12,674 bases of DNA from Lunasporangiospora selenospora. Its lineage: Eukaryota; Mortierellomycota; Mortierellomycetes; Mortierellales; Mortierellaceae. The stretch lies in contig JAABOA010000011.1 in the NCBI GenBank assembly GCA_015680635.1, positions 16,318 to 28,991 on the forward strand. The letters run 5' to 3'. Within the stretch, counting starts at the first letter, position 1, and each line of letters opens with the position of its first letter. Under the pieces are notes generated by a model. That model saw only the letters and a program-made list of their open reading frames with translations. It had not been told where the DNA came from and did not search any database. The position numbers and the translations under genes are program-made. Positions 1-9,018 of this stretch are shown piece by piece.

Positions 1-2838
1 GTCTTCAATTTTGAGTGCAATTCTCGGTGAGATGTACAAGTTGGGCGGGTCCATTACTACTTTCGGAGAGATCGCTTATGTTCCCCAGCAAGCATGGATC
101 ATCAACGCTAGTGTCAGGGACAATATTTTACTTGGAAAGCCGTTTGACCAGGAACTTTACGATCGGGTTGTGTATGCATCTGGACTTACTCATGACCTTG
201 GTATACTCCAAGCCGGTGACCAGACCGAAATCGGCGAACGAGGAATCAATTTGTCTGGAGGACAAAAGCAGCGTGTTTCGCTTGCTCGTGCTGCCTACCA
301 AGATGCCGATGTATATCTTATGGATGACCCTCTCAGTGCCGTGGACGCTCATGTTGACCAGCACCTGTGGCAGCATTTGATCGGGCCCCAAGGTTTGCTC
401 CGCAACAAGTCCAGGATCCTTGTTACGCATGGTATCCATCACCTTGAAGAGGTCGATCAAATCGTTGTTGTCAAGGATGGTACAATCACAGAGACCGGCC
501 ACTACAATGACTTGATGCAGTCTCAACAAGCCTTTTACCAAATCATGGTTGAGTTTTCTGCCTCCAATAAGAATACAGGCAGGCAGGACAACGAGGGGCT
601 CATCGATAATAGCAAGGACATAGGCGGATCACAGGCTACGATCTCTCAGGCTGTTGTCAATGTCAGCAAGAGTACCAATGGGTCTTCTAATGGCAAGGTG
701 TCGAACAGTGGAGCGTTGGTTGGTGCAGAGAAAGTGGAAAGTGGAAAGGTTGGCTGGGGTGTCTACCTGGCATATATCAAAGCCATGTAAGATTTGGATG
801 TTTTTCCATCTCTGACTTTCTGTTCATTTGCTCATGCCGATCTATGAACAATACTGTTGAGACCTGAACACCGTATCGATACCCACTCAATAATCTCTTT
901 GCACGAAATAGGGGTACCCGAAGCGCCATTTTTGCAATTTTCCTTTCATTTGGCGCCCAAGGTTGTCAAATTTTGACCAATTTCTGGCTTCGATTCTGGA
1001 TCAAGGAGGATGAGAAAGGCAGTCAACATTCGGCTACTTTCTACTTGTCTATATATTCCTCTTTGGTACTCGTGTATCTGTTCGTGGATGTGCTGGCGAG
1101 CTACACGATCAATGTCGTATGTTGTGTGAATGCCGCCAGGACAATGTTCAACAGACTATTGACTCGCGTCTTGCAAATGCCTATGAGCTTCTTTGATACC
1201 ACACCGTAAGCTATACTCTCTCTCCATTGCTCGTCATTTGTCCCTCAGCTGCAGTTCCTTTACTGTTTGATGCGCGACTGTCTCCCGTGCTTGCAGTCCC
1301 TGTTATGCAAATGACTGATGCATAGGTTGCTTTCCATACATGACGATAGAATGGGACGCATTATCAATCGGTTTTCGACAGATGTGTCTGCCATTGATAG
1401 CCAACTTTCGGAACAACTTCCCGGATTGCTGAGCTTCTCATCCCAAGTCTTCGGAATCATCTTTGTGATCTCATATTCGACCCCAATATTCTTGGTTGCC
1501 GTGCCGCCTCTGTTAATAATCTTCCTGTTGGTATTGAATTACTATGTCAAGGCTTCTGGGTCCCTCAAGCGCCTCTATTCCGTTTCAAAGTCTCCGCTTC
1601 ATCAGCATTTTAGTGAGACCTTAGCAGGTGTCAGTACAATCCGATCCATACAGCGGCTCGAAGACCAGTTCTTGCAAGAAAACGAGACGCGATCCGACTT
1701 GTTCGCTACTCGTGCAAACCTGTTCTTACTTACCAATCGCTGGCTGACCATCCGACTCCAGGCTCTATGTGCTCTATTGATCCTTCTGACTGCCAGCTTG
1801 GCTGTCCTAAATGCTGATCGACTTGACCATAGTCTGGTGGGATTAGCACTAAGCTATGCGCTGAATATGACTAATGTTCTTGGGATCCTAGTACGTTGTA
1901 CAGGCGAAGTCCAGAATCACTTTGTGAGTGTTGAGCGTATAGAGGAGTATTGCCACAAACCTGTGGAAGCTCCTGTGGAAACCGGATATCATGTTAGTGA
2001 AAGCTGGCCTGAGCATGGAAAAGTCGAATTTAAGCACTTCTCTGCTAGATATCGAGAAGGACTTGATTTATGTATCCGGGATGCTAACTTTACGGTTGAA
2101 CCGCAAGAAAAAGTTGGAATTGTTGGGCGAACAGGAGCTGGAAAGTCGTCGCTGACTTTGGCGTTATTCCGGATCATTGAGGCAGCGGATAGCTTTTGGG
2201 CATTGGTGAGCGATCCTTCACAGATCGATCATATCATCGACTCGGATGCTTTTGCAGTCTCTGGCGTGAATGGTTCAGGTGGAGGGTCCATTGAGATTGA
2301 CGGAGTTGATATCTCAAGATTGGGACTCAGGGATCTGCGAAGTAGGTTAGCGATTATCCCACAAGAACCGACACTATTTTCTGGAACAATCCGTGAGAAT
2401 CTGGATCCTTTCAAGAAATACGACGACAGTATGCTGTGGGGGGCTCTTGAGCGTGCGCATATGAAGGATTATATCATTGGTCTAGAGGGCGGACTTGCAT
2501 ACGAGGTTGCTCAGGGTGGAGAAAACTTTTCGGTGGGCCAGCGATCGCTACTATGCCTTGCGCGCGCCCTCTTGCGCAAATCCAAGATCTTGGTTTTGGA
2601 CGAAGCAACTGCAGCAGTTGACGTAGAGACGGACAATCTAATCCAAAAGACAATCCACAAAGAATTCAAGGACAGGACAATCCTAACAATTGCTCACCGG
2701 ATTAAGACAGTGAAGGCTTCTGACAAGATCCTAGTTCTGGAGCAGGCTCGAGTGCGCGAATTTGAGACGCCATCGGCGCTCTTGGAGCGAAGAGATTCAC
2801 TGTTTTACACGCTCGCACAGCACGCAGGTGAAATATAG
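1..2838 (+). CDS. ABCC/MRP-type ABC transporter, 3' part (5' end outside window)
   Basis: ATP-driven exporter of the MRP/Ycf1 subfamily; family members move glutathione or other conjugates across vacuolar or plasma membranes. Exons are 2-786, 912-1205 and 1350-2838 (introns of 125 and 144 nt, GT-AG), which join in frame to 855 residues ending ..AGEI. The window opens in the helix after Walker A of NBD1 (SSILSAILGE). Visible in order: NBD1 Q-loop (VPQQAW), signature LSGGQ at about residues 84-88, Walker B ending LMDD (104-109), H-loop His143; a Ser/Gly/Asn-rich linker (about 185-245); TMD2 with several hydrophobic helices and the conserved FFDTTP/GRIINRF segment around the second splice junction; NBD2 with Walker A GRTGAGKS (619-626), signature FSVGQ (753-757), Walker B LVLDEA (D777, E778) and His809. 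NBD1 has Asp where the catalytic Glu normally sits while NBD2 keeps Glu, the asymmetry typical of ABCC proteins. NBD2 carries an insert of about 30 residues after Walker A. The substrate cannot be read from the sequence. Confidence 0.95.
1324..1349 (+). other. Tandem in-frame splice acceptors in ABC transporter intron 2
   Basis: Two AG acceptors, ending at 1325 and 1349, both restore the reading frame after the donor at 1206. The downstream one gives the conserved family junction DTTP-MGRIINRF and was chosen. The upstream one would insert eight residues (LLSIHDDR). An ATGAC branch-like site near 1311-1315 lies only about 11 nt from the first AG but about 35 nt from the second, which favours 1349. 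Confidence 0.5.
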
Positions 2839-2888
2839 CACAGCATACAAGTGTGCATGCCTTCACCCCTCTCTCAAGAACTCGGGCC

Positions 2889-2903
2889 AATAAAACTTTT
2901 ATT
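2889..2903 (+). terminator. Poly(A) signal hexamer inside a perfect palindrome
   Basis: AATAAA at 2889-2894 lies 51 nt after the ABC transporter stop. It is the left arm of the perfect inverted repeat AATAAAACTTTTATT (7-nt arms, 1-nt centre). A second AATAAA occurs at 2930-2935. Either could direct 3'-end formation; no cleavage site can be read directly. Confidence 0.5.
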
Positions 2904-3029
2904 GAGAGGCAATCGGTAGAGCTCGAGTGAATAAAGCGTGGTGTCCATGAACCGCGTTCGCATTTCCAAATTCCACGGACAGCTAGTTTCGTTAGTGTCA
3001 GACATTAATGGATCCAAGCCCCCAGAGCA

Positions 3030-3036
3030 TTTAAAA
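3030..3036 (+). promoter_or_regulatory. TATA-like element (TTTAAAA) upstream of the IDE gene
   Basis: TTTAAAA lies 41 nt before the first in-frame ATG at 3071. If used with normal TATA spacing, transcription would begin near 3060 and leave a leader of only about 10 nt, which would favour leaky scanning past the first AUG. The whole space between the ABC stop and this gene is 232 nt, so the promoter must be short. Assignment is by position and composition only. Confidence 0.35.
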
Positions 3037-3070
3037 GCTGTGAGGGCGCCATTTGCCACATGTTACCCAC

Positions 3071-6000
3071 ATGTTCGCAGCTCTTCGTCCTTGGTCATCC
3101 TCTGCGCGCTTGCATTCCATCCGCCGACTCTGCACCTCGTTCTCAGTTGCCCCCTGCTCGACCATCCAGTCCCGTGCTCGTCTTAGGTAATGAAAGATTA
3201 AGATTCATTCTCAGTTTCTTTAATGATTCGTCATTGTTAACTCAACTGATCAAGATTAATAATGAGTCATCCTAACCTTTCCTTTAACTTGACTGTTCTC
3301 ATGTGCCGCCGTTTTCCCCAATAGCTTACTTTCATTCTCGCTGTGCCAACATCCCCAAGAACAGCGATTATTGCTGCAGGCATTCCGTCCATTTTCCACG
3401 TCCATTTTAACATCGGCAGCCAGGACCATGGCAGCTGTCAATCCAGTCCTACCTGAGGGGTATCTTCTCTCCGAGAAGAAGACCCACGCCGACTTTACAA
3501 GGCCAATTGAGTCCTTAATGAATGATGACCGGGATTATCGACTTATCCGATTGAACAACGAACTAGAGGTCCTTCTTATCCATGATCCCAAAGTCGATAA
3601 GTCCGCAGCAGCACTGGATGTTCACGTTGGTCATTTGTGCGATCCCGTAAGTGGCTATTTCTGTATTCTTTGGAGGAGCGTCTAAGCTTGATGTTTACAT
3701 TCGTCAGACTGTTTATTTTTCAACTCAGGGGCTGAAGAAGTGTGGTATTGGGTTGTCATGCAAGTACATGCTCACCCCTATTATTTCTCAATTAGAAACC
3801 CCTGCAAGGTTTAGCCCACTTCTTGGAGCATCTGTTGTTTATGGGGACGGCGAAGTATCCTCGGGAGAATGAGTACAGCGAATATTTATCTCAGCACTCT
3901 GGTAGCTCAAATGCTTTCACTGGACTGGACAATACCAACTACTACTTTGAAGTCGGACATGCCCACCTCGAAGGCGCGCTTGATCGCTTTGCCCAGTTCT
4001 TTATTTCACCTGCATTCAGTGAAAACTGCAAGGATCGTGAGCTTCGCGCCGTTGATTCAGAACACAAGAAGAACCTTCAGAGTGATAGCTGGAGATTGTT
4101 CCAGTTAGAGAAGAACCTCTCAAGTCCAGATCATCCATATAGCCAGTTTGGAACTGGTAACCTGGAAACCTTGCAGAATATGCCCGCATCAGCAGGAATC
4201 GATGTTAGGGATGAGCTAATCAAGTTCCATGCCAAGTATTATTCTGCCAATATTATGAAGCTGGTCATTCTCGGACGAGGTATGGACAACGAGGATATAT
4301 GATGCTTGGCGCTATTAAGGAAGACAGCAGCCTTTGTTGACATGGGTTTATTGATGACAACTCTCCAATAGAACCACTCGACCAACTCGCGGAATGGTCC
4401 ATTGAAAAGTTTTCTGCCATCAGAAACCTTGGAATTAAGCCGCCAGCCAACGTCAATCCTCCATGGACCGCTAAGGAGCTTTTGGTAAGTAACGAGAACA
4501 CCAAGGAGCTAACTGTGTTTTCTGCTTGTGAACCATCTAAGGCATCCTTTAATCTTAAAATTCTGAATCCATTTTTTCAATAGCGTACAACCTACGTAAA
4601 GCCTGTGAAGGATGTGCGATCGCTAGAGATCAAGTTTCCGTTCCCTGATCAGTATCCTCACTACACCATTCATCCAGCACGATATCTCACTCATGCAATT
4701 GGACATGAGGGTGGCGGATCGATCCTTTCACTCTTGAAGAAGAAGGGCTGGGCAAACAACCTGTCAGCAGGTACATCGCATGGTGGAATTGGATTTGAAT
4801 TCTTCAAGATCAATGTTGATCTCACAAAAGAAGGGCTTTCCCACTATGAGGATGTTACTTTGATTATTTTTCAGTACATTCAAATGATGCGCCGTGAGGG
4901 TGTCCGTTCCTATATTTGGGATGAGGTTCGTTACAATACAGCTCGCGACAATGTTCAAAAGCCCCAATGTACTACTGGTATAGCATTCTAATGACGACCT
5001 TTTTCTCTCCTTCGCACACACAAGATTGCTTCCTTGGCATCTACATCCTTCCGTTTCAAGGAAAAGTCGCCAGCAGCGGGATATGCGTCACGACTAGCTG
5101 GAGTTATGCAGCGTGGATATGCTCCAGAATGGGTTCTGTCGGGATCCTATTTGATCCGCGGATCAGATCCCGATCTTATTATGCAATGTATCGATGCATT
5201 GAAGATAGATTCATGGAAAAGTCACCTTGTTACTCAGGATGCTTCCACTGTGCCTGGTGGTGCATTCGATGAGAAGGAAAAGTGGTATGGAACAGAGTAC
5301 CATGTCGATCCTGTATCTCTGGCTCTCCTAGAGGTAATTTGACCCCCCCCCCCTTCCCGCTAACTGCAATACTCGGTACACTAGTGGTACTATCAAGCAG
5401 TTATTAATGATATAGCGTATCTAACGACCCACATCTAGAAACTGAGAAATCTTGAACCCAACCCAGAGCTTTATCTGCCAATTCCTAACGATTTTATTCC
5501 AGAGAATTTTGAGACCAACAAAATCGCGGACGCCAAGCCTTTGCTTACCCCTGTCTTACTCAAGCATACGCCAATGACAAGAATCTGGCACAAAAAGGAC
5601 GACACGTTCTGGGTACCCAAGGTCAACATGTATTTTCAGCTAAAGTCGCCTCTCTCATATTCGACACCTGGAAACAATGTAAAGACCCAGCTTTACGTCA
5701 GTCTACTCAAGGATGCACTCAATGAGTATTCTTATGATGCCGACTTGGCAGGACTGTCGTATTCTCTTGATACGACTGTCGAAGGAATGATCCTCAGCGT
5801 TGAGGGTTATAATGACAAGGCTCATGTCCTGTTGCAAAAGGTTGTTGAGAAGATGAAGAGTCTTGAGATTGATCCAGAACGATTCCAACTTATTCAGGAG
5901 CAGATGGACCGAATGTACAGGAACTTCAAACTGGAGGCGCCTCATCAGCACGCCATGTACTACATGTCGTACCTTACACAGGAGAAACTCTGGACCCACG

Positions 6001-6989
6001 ACGAGAAACTGGCAGAGTTGAAGGAGTTAACTCCGGCGGATATCGCGGAGTTTTACCCAACTCTTCTGTCAAGACTTCATATTGAGGGTCTCGTTCACGG
6101 AAATATGCTCGCAGCAGATGCGCTGAAAGCTGGAGCTATCATTGAAGAAACATTGGCACCCAAGTCTTTGGTTCCTTCTGAGCTTCTCTCGCAGCGATCG
6201 CATCTATTCCCAGAGCATTGCAATGCTGTCTATAAGCGCGATGTTCCTGATCCTCACAATGTGAATTCAGGAGTGGAGTACTATCTTCAAATTGAGGATG
6301 CCACCAGCAAGCAAAGTCGAGCAAGGATTCAAATCATGGCCCAAATCATCAACGAACCCTGCTTTAACCAGCTGCGTACCAAGGAACAGCTTGGCTATCT
6401 TGTTTTCAGCGGTGTTCGCAAGCAGGCTGGGGCCACTGGTATGCGATTTATTTTGCAGTCAGAGAGGGATCCTGTACACTTGGAGAGCCGAATCGACCAC
6501 TTCTTGGAGTCGAGGATGAAGGCTTACTTGGATGAGATGAAGCCCGAGGAATACGAAAAGCAAGTCAACTCTCTGATTCAGAAGAAGCTTGAGAAGGACA
6601 AAAACCTGAGGCAAGAGACTTACCGTTACTGGGCCCAGATCGTATCAGGTTACTATGACTTTGATGAACTCCAGGACGAGGTTGAGGAGATGAGGCGAAC
6701 ATCTCTGGATACGATTAAGGAGTTCTTTAATACGTATATTTTGCCCTCGGGACGGAAGGCCAAGAAACTGTCGGTTCATATTCATTCTCAACAGGTGCCT
6801 GCTGTGACGGCTGTAAAGACTGACGATGGCAAGACTCCCGAGGCTGAAAAGACTGAGGAGGATCAGCAGCCCGCCAGGTTGCGAGATAACACATTTATGA
6901 TCGAAGATGTTGTTGGATTCAAGGCTGGTCTGGCGTTGAGCAGAGCTCCCTATCCTGTGGCGGATCTGCTACGATTCTCCAAGCTTTAA
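3071..6989 (+). CDS. STE23: Insulin-degrading enzyme / Ste23-type M16A zinc metallopeptidase
   Basis: Hydrolyses small peptides enclosed in its clamshell chamber; fungal relatives process a-factor-like pheromone and clear peptides. Exons: 3071-3186, 3325-3646, 3796-4279, 4372-4484, 4584-4925, 5025-5333, 5439-6989; all junctions keep frame. The product is 1078 aa from ATG 3071, or 1005 aa from ATG 3428 (human IDE 1019, yeast Ste23 1027). In short-form numbering the inverted zinc motif HFLEH is 81-85 and the third ligand is Glu162 in AVDSEH, 81 residues after the first His as in human [11 protein letters not shown] (Arg802, Tyr809) is the conserved C-half substrate-binding segment. Residues 1-73 of the long form are Arg/Ser-rich with a single acidic residue, like a mitochondrial presequence, and RPF-S at 60-63 fits an R-3 cleavage site. 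The C-terminus is SKL, a peroxisomal signal. Odd points: the usual HFCEH Cys is Leu, and the donor at 4926 is the weak GTTCGT. Identity is firm; the 5' exon is inferred from frame, splice sites and composition. Confidence 0.93.
3428..3430 (+). promoter_or_regulatory. STE23: Alternative internal start codon of the IDE gene
   Basis: The ATG sits in ACCATGG (A at -3, G at +4), a strong context. The first ATG at 3071 has C at -3 and T at +4, a weak one. No other ATG lies between them in the spliced reading (3071-3186 joined to 3325-3427). Starting here yields a form without the basic presequence. The arrangement parallels the known Met1/Met42 choice in human IDE. Confidence 0.6.
5343..5353. repeat. 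Eleven-nucleotide C homopolymer in an IDE intron
   Basis: An uninterrupted run of 11 C lies in the intron 5334-5438. Its length may be unstable or misread, but it is removed by splicing and does not affect the reading frame. Confidence 0.9.
6978..6986 (+). other. STE23: C-terminal PTS1 tripeptide SKL of the IDE protein
   Basis: The last three codons before TAA encode Ser-Lys-Leu, the canonical peroxisomal import signal recognised by Pex5. The preceding residues LRF include a basic residue, which generally helps. Animal IDE ends in the related AKL. Confidence 0.75.
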
Positions 6990-7024
6990 TATCCCTTTTA
7001 TCAATTGAAGTTGTCACACTCCTC

Positions 7025-7030
7025 ATTAAA
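7025..7030 (+). terminator. Possible poly(A) signal (ATTAAA) after the IDE gene
   Basis: ATTAAA, the commonest variant of the poly(A) hexamer, lies 36 nt after the IDE stop. There is no AATAAA nearby. Confidence 0.35.
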
Positions 7031-7443
7031 ATAGTGCTGGTGAATTTTTTTTAGCGGAACTGTTTGTTTCTATTGTGCTTTAGCCTAAACTACTTTATCT
7101 TAAAATCGAATTTTGCTGTCCCTCAATTTCGTGATCTCCCTGATCGGGTGCGAAGAGGTGAGTATTGGCCAAAGTCGTGTTGCCCAGAGTCTCTTCACAA
7201 GGGTCACTTTTCCTTTTTCGTCCAAAGGGTTGCATTTTCATTTGAATGTCATTTTTTTAGTTGAAGGTCATTTTTTCATTGGAAAAAGGATTTCTCAGAC
7301 CCCCCCCGTCAGATTTCATTTACAAGGGGGTAAGCAATTTTTGCAAATGAAAGTGAACCTGGGGCCTCAACACGGGTGTGTCATCATACGATCTAGTTTT
7401 CATGGCTGTTCCGTACTAGATGATAAAATCTTAAGCGATGAGA

Positions 7444-7464
7444 CCTCAGGCTGGGGCCTGAAGG
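7444..7464. repeat. GC-rich hairpin
   Basis: TCAGGC (7446-7451) and GCCTGA (7456-7461) pair perfectly around a TGGG loop. CC/GG pairs extend the stem past one bulged A. It is the most stable small hairpin I noticed in this intergenic region. No function is assigned. Confidence 0.5.
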
Positions 7465-7869
7465 CTCCAGATGCTTTCTGATACTAACTCCATGCAAAGC
7501 ATTGGTTCAATTTTCTCCGCACCACACCCATGCAAAACCTTTGTACTGTTCCCGTGAAACATTCTCTGAACTATCTCAGTGTAAAAATTATGACGGGAGG
7601 TCTGATACCCCCCTTTTGATGCAATGGTGCATGACTTTATTTGACAGTGGTAAAATTCCATTGTTTTACGCCTCGAAGACCATCTCGAAATCCCAGTTCA
7701 ACGGGAACACGCGATAGGTTAACATGGAGGGATGTATTCTGTGTTGGGGGTTATCTTACGTGCTGAATATTATGTCATACAGGTGGGTTATTTTGAATAT
7801 AAAGACATTAAGAGTGAGTTTTGTGAGGTATTACATCTGGTCTTTGCTGACGTCAAGCATCGCCTTACG

Positions 7870-8517
7870 CTAGCGGGGCATGATCGATCCAGGAAAGCAG
7901 GGCGGAGGAGCAGAGCTTGCTGGTCGGCGAGTGCCGTTATTAAGCGTTTTCTCCAGTGTGAGTCAAGCCAGTGCATCATCCTCGAAAGCCAAAGTATCGG
8001 AAAGTGTAAAGAGAATCTTGATGGTGCCGATTTTGGAGGCAATGCTTACAGTCCCAACTTGACATAGGATATTCAGGTTGCATGTCTGCCCAATAATCTG
8101 TACAAACAAGATATTCATATCCTAGACGTCCTCATAACGGGTAGCGACCTCGTCAGCCAAACGCTTACTCCACATCAAAGTCCGAGCTAAGTCGCCTCGT
8201 CCTTTTAGGAAGATGTAGGCAGGCTAACTTCGCCAGCACCGATGCCTATAACCTCGTGATACCTCAGTACAACATCAGGATAGCGGGGTGGCTCAAAGTT
8301 GAGGTATTGTAGCATAATAAAAAAGGATTGGGGATCCACGGTTTTAGGCGTTTGCGAGGAGGCACAACATCTCGCATGGCATGCTGCATTTTGCAAGATG
8401 AGCTCCTTACTGGTCATGTAAAGGTTGTCCGACGAGGTAAGCCGACTGTTTACTGACATTGCCTATGAAACCAAATCTCGGGAGAACATGGGTATTGAGG
8501 TTAGCACAACGTAGTAA
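7870..8517 (-). pseudogene. Possible decayed protein-coding gene, family not recognised
   Basis: On the minus strand, protein-like text continues across several frames. One segment runs 8517-8407 (containing SAYLVGQPLHDQ), a second 8459-8205 (84 codons, containing YPDVVLRYHEVIGIGAGEV) and a third from 8217 downward (containing ARTLMWSKRLADEVATRYE). The third is interrupted by in-frame stops at 8122-8124 and 7963-7965 and ends at 7870. Reading through would need frame changes near 8410-8450 and 8205-8217. The long, non-repetitive stretches with ordinary amino-acid composition suggest an old coding sequence, but I recognise no domain. The alternative is chance open frames in intergenic DNA. Confidence 0.28.
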
Positions 8518-8779
8518 TTAACGAAGCAAACTTCTAATTAATATCTACTCTACTGGTCAGATCGCCTTCATATCATAGGCCAAAGAAATGACAATGACTT
8601 GCAAGGTAAGAATGGGGAAGGGACTACTAAAGGACGTGCGAAAGGGGAGCGGATGATGTAAATAGCTCTAAATCTTCTAGACTGAGTGGGATACAAGTAG
8701 GAAAGTGATATCAAGAAAGAGATCTTGGCTTAATCTATTGCGGATCGAATCTGGGATAGGACCGTGTGATCCATTCATC

Positions 8780-8817
8780 GTGGCCGGGGGAGCTTGACCA
8801 AACGAACTCACGGCCAC
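8780..8817. repeat. Inverted repeat upstream of the ThrRS gene
   Basis: GTGGCCG (8780-8786) and CGGCCAC (8811-8817) are perfect complements separated by 24 nt, about 180 nt before the ThrRS start. It could be a factor-binding dyad or a chance palindrome. Confidence 0.4.
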
Positions 8818-8851
8818 TGAACAAGGACATCAGCTCCCTTCATGGAGGATT

Positions 8852-8894
8852 GCTCCTACTGCTGCCCCTGCTGCTCGCTCCTACCCCTGCTTCC
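8852..8894. repeat. Imperfect tandem pyrimidine-rich repeat in the ThrRS promoter region
   Basis: GCTCCTAC followed by a CCCCTGCT-like block occurs at 8852 and again at 8877, 25 nt later, the first copy with an additional TGCTG. The CT-rich block is about 105-145 nt before the ThrRS ATG and no TATA box is evident, so it is a candidate core-promoter or initiator region. Assignment is by position and composition. Confidence 0.4.
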
Positions 8895-8961
8895 ATATTT
8901 GGATTTGCGTAGTGACTGCTACCGGGAAATGAGTTCAGTAAACCGTGTTTTCAATAAGTCC

Positions 8962-9018
8962 ATGCATGCTCATGTCTCCTCCAAAACCCGGAAGACATGT
9001 CAACCCAGTTCAGACTAG
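8962..9018 (+). promoter_or_regulatory. Upstream ATGs just before the ThrRS start
   Basis: ATGs at 8962, 8966 and 8972 precede the chosen start at 8997, all out of frame with it. The 8962 frame closes after 18 codons at 9016-9018, overlapping the start; the 8966/8972 frame also runs past it. They matter only if transcription begins upstream of about 8960, which the sequence alone does not show. Confidence 0.35.

Larger units (their letters stand above)
6990..8996. other. Two-kilobase intergenic region without an intact gene
   Basis: Open frames here are short, lack recognisable motifs and are broken by stops on both strands. The first 350 nt are T-rich, with GTCAYTTTT-like words recurring at about 7203, 7248 and 7268, an 8-nt C run at 7300-7307, and the inverted pair TTTCATTTG (7236-7244) / CAAATGAAA (7344-7352). 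CTGGGGCCT occurs twice (7359-7367 and 7451-7459). The middle holds a possible decayed minus-strand gene. The final 200 nt before 8997 are the likely promoter of the synthetase gene. I see no terminal repeats, target duplications or reverse-transcriptase motifs. Confidence 0.6.

Noticed and set aside
2206-2278. Possible intron inside the NBD2 insert of the ABC transporter
   Set aside because: GTGAGC at 2206 with AG at 2257 or 2278 would remove 52 or 73 nt and break the frame, whereas the unspliced reading stays open and rejoins the family pattern.
3380-3427. Alternative acceptor at 3379 (GCTGCAG) for the first IDE intron
   Set aside because: It is out of phase with the exon ending at 3186; the acceptor at 3324 is in phase, follows a pyrimidine-rich tract and is the first AG after a CTAAC branch site.
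7113-7481. A 122-codon + strand open frame after the IDE gene
   Set aside because: It spans T-rich low-complexity sequence and a C run, and has no recognisable protein character.
7400-7490. Possible C/D-box snoRNA (ATGATAA near 7420, CTGA near 7478)
   Set aside because: The C box deviates from consensus and the flanks do not form a proper terminal stem next to the boxes.
8735-8760. tRNA B-box-like string (ATTCGATCC on the minus strand)
   Set aside because: The flanking bases do not form a T stem and no acceptor or anticodon arms could be found.
6990-8996. Transposon or retroelement insertion
   Set aside because: No terminal repeats, target-site duplication, integrase, transposase or reverse-transcriptase motif could be seen; the decayed minus-strand text is noted separately.
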